A stretch of DNA of 64,000 nt from Rubrolithibacter danxiaensis (GTDB taxonomy: Bacteria; Bacteroidota; Bacteroidia; Sphingobacteriales; Sphingobacteriaceae). Positions within the stretch are counted from its first letter, which is position 1. Each line of letters starts with the position of its first letter. The notes beneath the pieces are model-generated. The model was given only the letters and a program-made list of their open reading frames with translations. It was not told the DNA's origin and ran no database searches. Positions 34,398 through 43,606 of the stretch are shown in pieces. The stretch lies in contig NZ_JBKOPS010000003.1 of the NCBI RefSeq assembly GCF_047272945.1, positions 352,865 through 416,864 on the forward strand. The letters are read 5' to 3'. The position numbers and the translations under genes were made by a program.

Positions 34398-37300
34398 TTA
34401 ACTTAACCAAACCCGCATCAATGACAATAATTTATCTATATCTACCGGTTTTGATATATAATCATTGGCGCCAGCTTCAATACATTTATCACGGTCGTTT
34501 TTCATTGCCTTGGCCGTTAAAGCAATTATCGGTGTTTTCTGAAAACGGCTTTGTTTTCTGATCTCACCCATCGCTTCGTATCCATCCATTTCCGGCATCA
34601 TTATATCCATCAGAACAATATCCGTTTCGGGTTTTTCATCCAGCTTTTGCAATGCCTCTTTCCCGTTATTGGCAATTTCTATCTGAAGGTCGTAGGCCTG
34701 AAGTGCACTCGTTAAAGCAAATATATTACGCATGTCATCGTCGACAACCAGTACCGACTTATTTTTAAGAACACTTTCGAGTGTGGCTGTATTTTTAGCA
34801 CCTCCGGGCAATGATCGGGGAATAAAATCACTCTTCTTATTATCGGACTTAACTTTATTCATAAACAAGTTTACCTCGTCGAGCAACCTGTCGTTAGACT
34901 TGTTGTTCTTCAGCACCATTGCATGCGTATGCTTCATCACCCGGGCCATCCTGTCCTGATCCAATTCCATGGCCGTATTAATTACAACCGGAATGGTATC
35001 GAGGCCATCTTCTGCCTTTATCTTATCAAGCAGGTCTAGGCCCGAAATATCCGGAAGGTGAAGGTCAAGAATGATGCAATCAAAATCTTTTACTTCTTTT
35101 AAGATTGACAGCGCATCTTCTCCGTTAAATGCTTGTTTTACTTCAACCTGCCTTGCTACCAGCTGGCTCCTTAAGTCATCGCTTTGGATCTCGTGATCTT
35201 CTATGATCAGCACTTTGTTAAGATTTGTAGGAGCAATTCCTCTCAACAAATCAAAAGCTTCATTTAATTTTTCTTTCTGAACCGGTTTTTTCATAAAACC
35301 GATTGCTCCTTCTTCCAATGCTTTTACAGGCTTCTCTTCGCCAGCAGACATCATATGGACAGGTATATGCTGTGTTGCCGGATTTTCTTTCAGTTGTTTC
35401 AAAACACTCCATCCATCCATAACAGGCAGCATGATATCCAGTACAATAGCATCGGGCAGGTGCTCAAAGGCCATCTCGAGGCCTATATCCCCCTGATTTG
35501 CAAGTAATGCTTTAAATCCGCGTTCAACAGCGTGCTTACCCAATATTTCTGAAAAAACCGGATCGTCCTCAATAATCAATAGCGTCTGATCTTTTTTCTC
35601 AGCAATCATTGGAACGACAACAGGTGCGGGTATATTAATTTTAGGAATAATGGTTCTTTCTGGTTCAGCCTCTCCTGCAGATACGGTAATATGCTCGGAT
35701 GGAAGATACAGTGTAAATGTACTTCCTTTTCCGGGTGTGCTTTCTACCTTGATCTCTCCTCCCAGGATATTTGCCAGCTCCCTGCTTATTGATAAACCTA
35801 AGCCTGTTCCCCCGTATTTTCTGCTTGTCGACCCGTCCGCCTGTTTAAATGCTTCAAAAATGGCAGCCTGTTTGTCTTCCGGAATTCCAATTCCTGTATC
35901 GTTTACAGCAAAGGCAAGAACGGCTCCGTTATTTAGCCTTCGGTCTTTAAGATTTCCACTGCTGAATTCTACTGTATCTGGGGCTATAAATAAATCTACG
36001 CCTACAGTTCCCGCTTCAGGCGTGAACTTAAAGGCATTGGATAACAGGTTCTTCAATATTTGTTCTACACGTACCCTGTCTGAAACTAAAACAGCCGGCA
36101 CATTTTCACCTATATTGTAGTTAAAGTTAATCTTCTTGTTATTTGCCACTTCTTTAAAAAGCAGCTCAATATCGGCCTGAATATCCTGCATACGGATATC
36201 CTCAATGGTAAGGTCAATCTTTCCTGATTCAATCTTCGACAAATCAAGTATATCATTTATCAAGGTAAGCAGGTCGCTTCCGGCATTGTGAATAACGCTT
36301 GCATATTTTATTTGCTCTTCGTTCAGGTTAGCCTGTTTGTTTTCACTTAAAATACGGGCAAGAATCAGAATACTGTTGAGTGGTGTTCTTAGCTCGTGGC
36401 TCATATTTGCCAGGAATTCAGATTTATACTTACTGGTTTGTTCCAGTTCTTTAGCTTTCAGACTTATTGCCTCGTGAGCCTGGTCAACGGCTTTGTTTCT
36501 TTCTGCCAGCAATTCCGCTTTTTCTTCGAGTTCTGAATTAATTTGGCGCAACTCTTCCTGCTGCACCCGGAGTTCTTCCTCTGATGCCTGAAGAAGCTTT
36601 GTTTTACGCATCAGCTCCTCATTGGTGGTTCTGAGCTCTTCATGCTGACTTTCCAGCTCTTCGGCCTGCTGTTGAGTTTTTTCGAAAAGCTCCTGAGTAT
36701 GTACTCTGGCCTGGGCTGTTATTATTTCAACACCAACGCTTTCCATAATCCATTGCATAAATTCCAGAACATCAGCAGAAACATCTTCAGTAAACCCTAA
36801 TTCAATTACACCCTTCAGCTTACCCTGTGCATACAATGGCTGAATCAATAAATTTTTAGGAACCGAAACACCCAGTCCTGAATTAATTTTGATATGTCCT
36901 TCAGGAATATTCTCGCACACTATTGCCTTGCGGTTTGCAGCAGCCTGCCCGATAAGCCCTTCGCCAACATTGAATATTTTTAAAGTACCTTTTGGTAACT
37001 GATACGCATATCCGCCAGTAAATCTCAGTTTTTCACCCGCTTCGTCTGCGATGTATATAGCGCCTACTTTTGCATTTAAATAACGGGCAATTTCTGTTAG
37101 CATGCTGATAGAAATTTTATCAACAGTAACTATTGCTGCATCGTGTTCAGTGCGTACGGTCTGGTTTAAATTAGCAGAACCGGTAAGCATCCAGTTGCGT
37201 TTTTTATTTTCGTCAGAAACGGATTGCAGCAATGAGTTTGTTTCCCTGACGCCGGCTTCGGTAACTTTTTGATGATCGAACGATTTTTTAATAAAAGAGA

Positions 37301-37904
37301 ACATCAACAGAAACAGGAACAGAATAATTCCGGCTCCGGTTACAAACAAAAAGAAAGCCTCTTCTACACTTTTTTCACCTTCTTTTCTCTGCTCTGCCAG
37401 CTGATCCGATTCTACTTTCTTAATGCTGCTCCATTGATCATTGATACGATCCATAAATGTTTTTCCCTGCTGTGCAACAAGTGCCTGACGTGCGGCAGTA
37501 TATCCGCCTTTTTGAAACAGAGAAATGTTTTTTGACATCTCTTCGTCTTTTAAGGCTACCAATTTTGCAAGCTCATTTACTCTTTTTACCTGGGCAGGAT
37601 TGTCTCCTACCAGTTTTTTTAACTCCTTCAGCTCGGCGTTAAAATTTTTAACAGTAGTTCTGTACCTGTCCAGATGAACCTTCGCACCGGTTGCAATATA
37701 TCCTCTTTCGGCACTTTCGGCATTTATAACTGTCAATAACACCTTATCATTTTGCTTCAGCACCTGTTCGGTATGTTCTACCCATTTACTATCAGCATAT
37801 AAACCCTTAATGCTGTTATATGATATTATCCCTCCGATGAAAACAAAGAAAAGTGTAATTACAAATCCAAGCCGGACCTGTTGCTGAAAAGTTGATAATT
37901 GCAT
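34398..37904 (-). CDS. Large hybrid sensor kinase (CHASE3-like, GAF, HisKA, HATPase, three RECs)
   Basis: The 1168-residue sensor has two transmembrane helices (about 11-30 and 190-212) around a helical CHASE3-like periplasmic domain. A GAF domain (about 250-400), a coiled coil of Glu/Leu-rich heptads (about 405-500), HisKA with FLANMSHELRTPLN, HATPase_c, and three C-terminal receiver domains follow. All three receivers keep the phospho-acceptor Asp (VLDIMLPVMDG, ILDLHLPDISG, LMDIMMPEMDG). The ATG at 37904 is preferred to a GTG 13 codons upstream. It heads the kinase-CheR-CheB-kinase cluster, so its output may interact with methylation. Confidence 0.93.
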   Translation of the reverse strand: MQLSTFQQQVRLGFVITLFFVFIGGIISYNSIKGLYADSKWVEHTEQVLKQNDKVLLTVINAESAERGYIATGAKVHLDRYRTTVKNFNAELKELKKLVGDNPAQVKRVNELAKLVALKDEEMSKNISLFQKGGYTAARQALVAQQGKTFMDRINDQWSSIKKVESDQLAEQRKEGEKSVEEAFFLFVTGAGIILFLFLLMFSFIKKSFDHQKVTEAGVRETNSLLQSVSDENKKRNWMLTGSANLNQTVRTEHDAAIVTVDKISISMLTEIARYLNAKVGAIYIADEAGEKLRFTGGYAYQLPKGTLKIFNVGEGLIGQAAANRKAIVCENIPEGHIKINSGLGVSVPKNLLIQPLYAQGKLKGVIELGFTEDVSADVLEFMQWIMESVGVEIITAQARVHTQELFEKTQQQAEELESQHEELRTTNEELMRKTKLLQASEEELRVQQEELRQINSELEEKAELLAERNKAVDQAHEAISLKAKELEQTSKYKSEFLANMSHELRTPLNSILILARILSENKQANLNEEQIKYASVIHNAGSDLLTLINDILDLSKIESGKIDLTIEDIRMQDIQADIELLFKEVANNKKINFNYNIGENVPAVLVSDRVRVEQILKNLLSNAFKFTPEAGTVGVDLFIAPDTVEFSSGNLKDRRLNNGAVLAFAVNDTGIGIPEDKQAAIFEAFKQADGSTSRKYGGTGLGLSISRELANILGGEIKVESTPGKGSTFTLYLPSEHITVSAGEAEPERTIIPKINIPAPVVVPMIAEKKDQTLLIIEDDPVFSEILGKHAVERGFKALLANQGDIGLEMAFEHLPDAIVLDIMLPVMDGWSVLKQLKENPATQHIPVHMMSAGEEKPVKALEEGAIGFMKKPVQKEKLNEAFDLLRGIAPTNLNKVLIIEDHEIQSDDLRSQLVARQVEVKQAFNGEDALSILKEVKDFDCIILDLHLPDISGLDLLDKIKAEDGLDTIPVVINTAMELDQDRMARVMKHTHAMVLKNNKSNDRLLDEVNLFMNKVKSDNKKSDFIPRSLPGGAKNTATLESVLKNKSVLVVDDDMRNIFALTSALQAYDLQIEIANNGKEALQKLDEKPETDIVLMDIMMPEMDGYEAMGEIRKQSRFQKTPIIALTAKAMKNDRDKCIEAGANDYISKPVDIDKLLSLMRVWLS

Positions 37905-38177
37905 AGAAGTAATTGATAATGGATTAGCGTCATACGTGCACACATCAAAGATGTTACACTATTAAACCTTAAATATTACAAAAATTTCCCGCACCGCAAA
38001 AAAAATTTCAAAAAACAATAAAATATAAAGACAAAATAAAGTGACCTTAAAAGCAGGATAAAACTTACAAGGCCAATACGATCTGCGCAAGTGCCATCAT
38101 AAATAACACTTTCTGAAAACTCTTCTTTCTTCCTGATGTTAAAATTTGTAATTGGTAATCAAAAAGAAAACATACTT

Positions 38178-38720
38178 ATGAAAAAGCAACAAGAAAAAAC
38201 CCAGGAACAGGCTGGTTTCGACGAATCCGGATTAAAGGATTTATTTATAGATGAATTAAAGGATATTTATTGGGCAGAGAAACATCTGGCAAAAGCTCTT
38301 CCGAAAATGGCGAAAGGAGCGACTTCTGATGAATTGCGTTCGGCAATAGAACAGCATTTAACAGAAACAGAAAACCAGATTGAGCGCTTAAACCAGGTTT
38401 TTGCTTCAGTTGGCCGTAAAGCAGCCGGTAAAAAATGCGAAGCAATGGAAGGCCTGGTTGAAGAAGGAAAGCAAATGATGGAAGAAACAGAAGATGGAAG
38501 CTTAACCCGTGATGCTGCCATTATTTCTTCAGCACAAAAAATTGAGCATTATGAAATTGCTTCTTACGGAACTTTGAGAACCCTTGCAAACACATTGGGA
38601 ATGAGCGATGCTGCCAAGCTTCTGGAAGAAACACTCAACGAAGAAAAAAGCACTGATGTTAAATTAACTGAAATTGCAGAAAGCTTCGTGAATGAATCGG
38701 CGAAGACCGAGAAAGCATAA
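38178..38720 (+). CDS. YciE/YciF-type ferritin-like protein (DUF892)
   Basis: The 180-residue protein is a four-helix ferritin-like protein of the YciE/YciF (DUF892) family, often induced by osmotic or oxidative stress. Helix 1 carries LKDLFIDELKDIYWAEKHLAKALPKM, shown by its FIDELKDIYWAEK core, with Glu and His residues repeated in later helices (EQHLTETENQIERL, KIEHYEIASYG) that could bind iron. The ATG at 38178 is chosen; an upstream ATG-frame extension of 14 residues looks unnatural. It is cotranscribed with the next gene, 18 bp away. Confidence 0.9.
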   Translation: MKKQQEKTQEQAGFDESGLKDLFIDELKDIYWAEKHLAKALPKMAKGATSDELRSAIEQHLTETENQIERLNQVFASVGRKAAGKKCEAMEGLVEEGKQMMEETEDGSLTRDAAIISSAQKIEHYEIASYGTLRTLANTLGMSDAAKLLEETLNEEKSTDVKLTEIAESFVNESAKTEKA

Positions 38721-38738
38721 CCCTAAACGGAGGTAAAT

Positions 38739-39194
38739 ATGTCAAATCAAAATGAAAATTTAGTTGAAGGATTAAAGCATTTACTTTCTATTGCCAACGA
38801 TGGCAAAGAAGGTTATAAAAATGCTGCAGAAAATGCCGATGCGGGAGAATTAAAAGCCTTATTTACTACCTATTCCATTCAGCGGTCGGAGTTTGCCGAC
38901 GTTTTAAAAACCTGTATTCAGCAAAACGGAGGGGATCCTGACAATACTGGGGGTGGACCCTTAGGAGTTCTTCACCGTACCTGGATAGATATAAAAACAG
39001 CCCTGACGGGAAACGATAATAAAGCTGTTTTAGACGCGGTAATTACCGGAGAAAAAGCAGCTGTTGAAGCTTATGATAAAGTTTTACAGGATGTAAACAT
39101 CCAGCCGGAACTTATGCAGATCTTATCTACTCAGCGTGATGAGATACGTGAAGCTATGGAGCATATTCAACGACTGGAACATCAGCATTCTTAA
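38739..39194 (+). CDS. PA2169-family four-helix-bundle protein (DUF2383)
   Basis: The 151-residue protein is a ferritin-like helical bundle of the PA2169/DUF2383 family, often encoded beside DUF892 proteins in stress loci. Features are LVEGLKHLLSIANDGKEGYKNAAENA at the start, shown by its LLSIANDGKEGY core, and GGPLGVLHRTWIDIKTALTGND in the middle. The start is preceded by a strong Shine-Dalgarno-like GGAGGT at 38729-38734, rare in this window. A strong terminator follows. The function is unknown. Confidence 0.88.
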   Translation: MSNQNENLVEGLKHLLSIANDGKEGYKNAAENADAGELKALFTTYSIQRSEFADVLKTCIQQNGGDPDNTGGGPLGVLHRTWIDIKTALTGNDNKAVLDAVITGEKAAVEAYDKVLQDVNIQPELMQILSTQRDEIREAMEHIQRLEHQHS

Positions 39195-39215
39195 AATTCT
39201 TTCAACTAACAGTAA

Positions 39216-39249
39216 AATAAGCCCGGCAAATGTCGGGCTTATTTTTTTA
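39216..39249 (+). terminator. Rho-independent terminator of the ferritin-like operon
   Basis: AATAAGCCCG (39216-39225) pairs perfectly with CGGGCTTATT (39234-39243), followed by a run of seven T. It lies 22 bp after the stop codon. Confidence 0.9.
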
Positions 39250-39338
39250 CAGTACAATCAATTAGCAAAACTGTACACCTCGTTTAACTAGTTATGAAAA
39301 ATTAATAAGTTAAAAGTTTGCAGCACCAAAGTCTTGCT

Positions 39339-40265
39339 CTAATGGTTATCAAATTCGGGATAAGGCCGCCCTTTACCTGTTTCACACAGCAACTTCAAAC
39401 TTCTCAGGAAAAGCGCCCAGGCATAGCTGCATCCCGAAAACTCAGGTGTATATTCCTTCCATCCATCATGATGAAACAACATTATGCATCCTTTTTTGTG
39501 CGGCTCCAGTTCAAAAGTGATGGTAGTGCCAATCCATTCTTCCTGGGCTTTCAGGCAAAGCCATTTCACCCGGCTATACGCCTTCAGTTCCTCCACCTTC
39601 ATTTCTTTAAAATAGTCAGGGCCGAAAGCAAACCTTGAAACACTGCCCACTTCAGATTTTGCTGTTGTTTCCGGTGTCCACCAGCCTGCCAGTCCTTCCC
39701 GGGTACTTAAGGCTCCATAAACGGTTTCTACCGGCGTTTCAATAAGCAGCCTGTGACAAATACTTTTCAAATCTGTTTTCCCTGTTGGTTTAGTATTCTC
39801 CTGTACCGATGCTCCCTCTGTATCCTTTGGAGTAGCATTGCCTTTGCCTGTCATGATAAGATCTTTTAAACTGCCTTGTATATAATGGGTCCATGCATCG
39901 TGACAAATCTGGAAACATTCATATTCGGGTACTAAGCCCTGATGTGTAAACTGTAATTCGGTTTTATCCCCTTTTTCAGCAATGTCAAAAATGATATACG
40001 TGTCTTTCCATTCAGTTTCGTCTTCGGTGAATTTGAAGTGATTGTCAATCACATGCCAAACGACTTTCTTGTCAGGAACAAGTTCTGTAACCTTCATTTT
40101 AGCGCGATGAACATCCTGATAATGATATAAAAATTCGGCGTTGATTTTGTCTGTATCTCCATCAATATTTTCAGACCACCATCCCCGTACGTTATTCACT
40201 GCTTTAAAAACTTCGGCGGGTGCTGCGTTCACGGTAATTGTTGTTGTAAAATCCTGATTCTCCAT
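39339..40265 (-). CDS. Tandem SRPBCC (AHSA1-type) domain protein
   Basis: The 308-residue protein contains two START/SRPBCC-like domains of the AHSA1 type, at about 1-145 (ITVNAAPAEVFKAVNNVRGWWSE) and 170-308 (IETPVETVYGALSTREGLAGWWTPE). Such domains bind hydrophobic ligands or act as activators; the substrate is unknown. The ATG at 40265 (MENQDF) begins the first domain; the open frame runs 56 residues further upstream through sequence that looks like the promoter. It is divergent from the GlxA-type regulator gene, which may control it. Confidence 0.85.
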   Translation of the reverse strand: MENQDFTTTITVNAAPAEVFKAVNNVRGWWSENIDGDTDKINAEFLYHYQDVHRAKMKVTELVPDKKVVWHVIDNHFKFTEDETEWKDTYIIFDIAEKGDKTELQFTHQGLVPEYECFQICHDAWTHYIQGSLKDLIMTGKGNATPKDTEGASVQENTKPTGKTDLKSICHRLLIETPVETVYGALSTREGLAGWWTPETTAKSEVGSVSRFAFGPDYFKEMKVEELKAYSRVKWLCLKAQEEWIGTTITFELEPHKKGCIMLFHHDGWKEYTPEFSGCSYAWALFLRSLKLLCETGKGRPYPEFDNH

Positions 40266-40440
40266 GATTTTGTCTTTTTTAATGTAAATGTTTTTTCTTA
40301 CGGTTGAATACTCTATCAAAAGCTTCAGTTCAAAATTACTTACAGATATACATGTAAAAGGGGTGTAAACCAGACATTGTAACGGGTTGATTTGGACAAT
40401 AAAAATTTTTAGCTTTGATGAACTGTTAAACACTTAATCG

Positions 40441-41436
40441 ATGAAGCATCTTACCATCTTAGTGCCCGATGTTCAAACCTCGTTCAATACATTTGCATGC
40501 ATTGTTGGAGCCTACGATATATTTAAACGAGCTAATCAATTCTGGACAGAGAATGGCAACAGGCAATTGTTTAAAGTAGAACTGGCCGGAGTTTCAGAAA
40601 AGACAGAAGTTAATAATGGCTTACTAAGTATTAAGCCGGAAATTAATATTTCAGCAATCAGGGAAACTAACCTCATCATTATACCCGCTATAAGTCATGA
40701 TTTTGAAAAGCCTGAAAAAGGAAATATATTATTAACAGAATGGATTGAACAGCAATATAAAAATGGCGCAGAAGTTGCCAGCATGTGTTCTGGCGCTTTA
40801 ATACTGGCTTCAACCGGCCTGCTTGACGGAAAAAGCTGTTCCATACATTGGAACACAGCAAACAAGCTGAAAGCCTTATTTCCAAAAGTGAATGTAAAGA
40901 CGGATCTGTTAATCACTGATGAACATGGTATTTATACCAATGGCGGAGGATATTCCTTTTTAAATCTTGTGCTTTATCTTATTGAAAAATATTACGACCG
41001 CGAAACGGCCATCTATTGTGCGAAAATTTACCAGATAGAGATAGACAGACAAAGGCAGTCTGTATTTACCATATTCACCGGCCAGAAGTCTCATACCGAT
41101 GAAGTTGTAAAAAAAGCACAGGCATACATTGAGGATAACTTCCAGGGAAAAATATCTGTTGAAGATATTTCACAACGGTTTGCTGTTGGCAGAAGGAACT
41201 TTGACCGGCGATTTATAAAAGCCACCGGCAATACGCCTGTTGAATATTTGCAAAGGGTAAAAATTGAATCAGCAAAAAAAGCATTTGAAACCACCCGCAA
41301 AACCATTAACGAGGTTATGTATGAAGTTGGTTATTCAGATGTGAAAGCATTCCGGGAAGTTTTCAGAAAGATAACAGGCATGTCTCCATTGGAATATAAA
41401 AGCAAGTATAATAAAGAAACGGTAAGAGGATATTGA
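40441..41436 (+). CDS. GlxA-family AraC-type regulator with DJ-1/PfpI domain
   Basis: The 331-residue protein has an N-terminal DJ-1/PfpI (class I amidotransferase-like) domain (about 1-190), with the nucleophile elbow ASMCSGALILASTGLLDG near residues 116-133. The C-terminal AraC-type double helix-turn-helix is at about 225-325 (ISVEDISQRFAVGRRNFDRRF). In GlxA proteins the N-terminal domain probably senses a ligand rather than catalysing. It is transcribed divergently from the tandem SRPBCC gene across a 175-bp gap, which is the likely operator region. Confidence 0.92.
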   Translation: MKHLTILVPDVQTSFNTFACIVGAYDIFKRANQFWTENGNRQLFKVELAGVSEKTEVNNGLLSIKPEINISAIRETNLIIIPAISHDFEKPEKGNILLTEWIEQQYKNGAEVASMCSGALILASTGLLDGKSCSIHWNTANKLKALFPKVNVKTDLLITDEHGIYTNGGGYSFLNLVLYLIEKYYDRETAIYCAKIYQIEIDRQRQSVFTIFTGQKSHTDEVVKKAQAYIEDNFQGKISVEDISQRFAVGRRNFDRRFIKATGNTPVEYLQRVKIESAKKAFETTRKTINEVMYEVGYSDVKAFREVFRKITGMSPLEYKSKYNKETVRGY

Positions 41437-41596
41437 TTTACTACAACGACCCTTAGAATTTACGAAAGAAAATTGTAGTATTAAAGCCAGTACCTTTAAG
41501 TTCCCAAGCTTATTTATTTCCCATTTGCTCCAGCGCTTCCTGATATTAGTTATTGGGGGAAGCCGAAGAGATGGAGCTTATTCAGAAATTTAGAAA

Positions 41597-41630
41597 TAAA
41601 AAAACCGGAGTGATTCGAATCACTCCGGTT
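41597..41630 (-). terminator. Perfect-palindrome terminator after tRNA-Leu(CAA)
   Basis: A 28-bp perfect palindrome at 41603-41630 (AACCGGAGTGATTC and its complement) is followed on the minus strand by seven T. It begins five bases after the tRNA 3' end and would stop the hscB-tRNA transcript. Confidence 0.88.
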
Positions 41631-41634
41631 ATCG

Positions 41635-41718
41635 TACCCAGCGCCGGAGTCGAACCGGCACGAGTGTTACCTCATTGGTGTTTGAGACCAACGCGTCTAC
41701 CAATTCCGCCAGCTGGGC
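41635..41718 (-). tRNA. tRNA-Leu (anticodon CAA)
   Basis: On the minus strand an 84-nt class II cloverleaf is visible: acceptor GCCCAGC with GCTGGGT (last pair G-T), anticodon stem TTGGT/ACCAA with loop CTCAAAC and anticodon CAA, a long variable arm, and GCCGGTTCGACTCCGGC as the T arm. The CCA end is not encoded. The 5' base abuts the hscB stop codon. Confidence 0.95.
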
Positions 41719-42252
41719 TTACTGAGGGGATGCAAATCTATTTAAACTATTGCGTATTCGCAACAAATATTTCTGCCTGTACCAAATATCTTTAATCTTT
41801 TCTAAAGTAGCTGGACGTTGTGTTTCGGGCTCAGCATCGAATTTCGCTGCAAGTGCTTCAAACTCACCCTGCAACTCTTTTTCAATGGTGTTGACCTGTG
41901 CTGAAACTTTTTTCAATTCTGTCTCTCCGGCATCCAATTCCAGTTCCATCAACGCTTCATTCACCTCCATCATTTCCATTAAAAAATCCTGGGGCAGCTG
42001 ATATTTCTCTCCCTCTGCTACTAAATTATTTAACTCCAGCACATACTCGATGCGCTTTCGGAAACTGGACAAAACCTGGTACGCTTTGTTATTTAACGTG
42101 GATAGATCAAGAATTTCCTGCTGTTTTTCTTCGCTCTCGTTGATAAAATAGTCAGGATGGAATTTCTTGCTCAGCTCATAAAACTTACGTTTCACCTGCT
42201 GCTCATTAATGTTAAAGGCAACGGGTAATTCGTACAGCTCAAAATAGTTCAT
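41719..42252 (-). CDS. hscB: HscB-type Fe-S assembly J-domain co-chaperone
   Basis: The 177-residue protein has an N-terminal J domain (about 1-75) with the HPD motif in KKFHPDYF near residues 31-38. A C-terminal HSCB-type helical domain with FLMEMMEVNEALMELE near residues 90-105 follows, matching HscB, which delivers the IscU scaffold to the Hsp70 HscA. It starts in a 1-nt overlap (TAATG) with the rseP stop codon. Its stop codon is directly followed by the tRNA-Leu gene with no gap, so tRNA processing must cut right at the mRNA end. Confidence 0.88.
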   Translation of the reverse strand: MNYFELYELPVAFNINEQQVKRKFYELSKKFHPDYFINESEEKQQEILDLSTLNNKAYQVLSSFRKRIEYVLELNNLVAEGEKYQLPQDFLMEMMEVNEALMELELDAGETELKKVSAQVNTIEKELQGEFEALAAKFDAEPETQRPATLEKIKDIWYRQKYLLRIRNSLNRFASPQ

Positions 42253-43577
42253 TATTTAGCTACTACCTTTAAAATATCATTTCCTAAAATAAACACCATT
42301 AAAGCTACCAAAATAAAGAAACCAACCATCTGTGCTTTTTCCATAAACTTATCACTGAGCGGCTTTCCTTTGATCATTTCAATAATCAAAAACAATGCAT
42401 GACCACCGTCGAGTGCAGGTATCGGTAACAGATTCATCAGAGCAAGCGCCATAGAAAGCAATCCAACGAGTCTCCAGAACCATCCCCAATCCACCGTTGA
42501 GCCAAACATTTTTGCAATTCCGATAGGACCCGTAAATGCTTTATTTGCTTTCACTTTACCGGTTACCACTTTTCCGATTCCCTTGGCATTATCGGTAAAA
42601 GAGCCCCAGGCTTTTGACGCTCCAACAGGAAGTGATGAAAGAAAATCGTAATGAATTGTTTCTGTAGGAGGCGGAACCGGAAGGGTAAGTATTCCTACTG
42701 CGCCAGCCGGATCAACGGCAGAATTAAGCTCAAGAGTCTGCCCGTTGCGAAGAAGTGAAATCTGAACAGATTTTCCCTTATTCTTCTTTACTTGGGCCTG
42801 AAACTGATCAATAAAAGTAACAGGCACATTATTTACTGCCAGAATGCTATCTCCTTTTTTAATACCGGCCTTAGCAGCATTCCCTCCTGCTACCACACTA
42901 TCAATATCTGACATAGGGGTTCTTGGAACAACAAATTCTCCAATCCCTAAATCTGAAATCCGTTCGATAATATCTCCCGGTACAGCGATATCTCTTATCT
43001 CTCCTTTACGTTCTATTGTAAGTACACTCCCCCCTAACAAAACCTTTGAGCTTGCAATTTCATCAAAACGTTCAACCTTTTTGCCGTTAACCGCAATCAG
43101 CTTATCACCCGCCTGAAGCCCGATTTCTTTACCAACAATGCCAGGTTCTATTCCATATGCCAACTTGTTGTTCGGAATGAAAGTTTCTCCATTTTTAAAT
43201 GTAAGCATCCAGAAGATGAAGATACCAAGGATGATGTTCACTGTTACACCACCCAACATTACTATTAAACGTTGCCAGGCTGGCTTAGAACGAAACTCCC
43301 ACGGCTGCGGAGGGCCCGCCAGTTGTTCAGTATCCATCGACTCATCAATCATTCCTGATATTTTAACATACCCTCCTAGAGGAAGCCAGCCTATACCATA
43401 TTCGCAGCCTTTATAATTAAAATGAATAAGCTTAAAACCCCAGGCATCAAAGAACAGGTAGAACTTCTCTACCCTGATTCCAAAAGCACGGGCAGCTAAA
43501 AAGTGGCCCAACTCATGTAAAATAATTAATATTGATAAGCCTAACAGCAGCTGACCTGCCATAATCAATCCATCCAT
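42252..43577 (-). CDS. rseP: RseP/site-2 protease family membrane metalloprotease
   Basis: This intramembrane zinc protease cleaves transmembrane anti-sigma factors and remnant signal peptides. The 441-residue protein has the zinc motif HELGH at residues 21-25 in the first helix, periplasmic PDZ-like segments (about 130-290), and the third-ligand motif PIPALDGGHALF near residue 390, with final helices. The length is usual for Bacteroidota, which carry two PDZ-like parts. It is downstream of dxr, an ordering seen in many bacteria, and overlaps hscB by one base. Confidence 0.94.
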   Translation of the reverse strand: MDGLIMAGQLLLGLSILIILHELGHFLAARAFGIRVEKFYLFFDAWGFKLIHFNYKGCEYGIGWLPLGGYVKISGMIDESMDTEQLAGPPQPWEFRSKPAWQRLIVMLGGVTVNIILGIFIFWMLTFKNGETFIPNNKLAYGIEPGIVGKEIGLQAGDKLIAVNGKKVERFDEIASSKVLLGGSVLTIERKGEIRDIAVPGDIIERISDLGIGEFVVPRTPMSDIDSVVAGGNAAKAGIKKGDSILAVNNVPVTFIDQFQAQVKKNKGKSVQISLLRNGQTLELNSAVDPAGAVGILTLPVPPPTETIHYDFLSSLPVGASKAWGSFTDNAKGIGKVVTGKVKANKAFTGPIGIAKMFGSTVDWGWFWRLVGLLSMALALMNLLPIPALDGGHALFLIIEMIKGKPLSDKFMEKAQMVGFFILVALMVFILGNDILKVVAK

Positions 43578-43606
43578 GCGTATTTTTTTTCTATTAGATT
43601 CTTAAA

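Noticed and set aside
40266..40433. 56-residue N-terminal extension of the SRPBCC protein
   Set aside because: It runs through the divergent promoter region and does not resemble a signal peptide or domain; the ATG at 40265 fits the fold start.
41553..41795. Plus-strand open frame across the tRNA-Leu and hscB 3' end
   Set aside because: It is antisense to a clear tRNA and to hscB, with no family resemblance.
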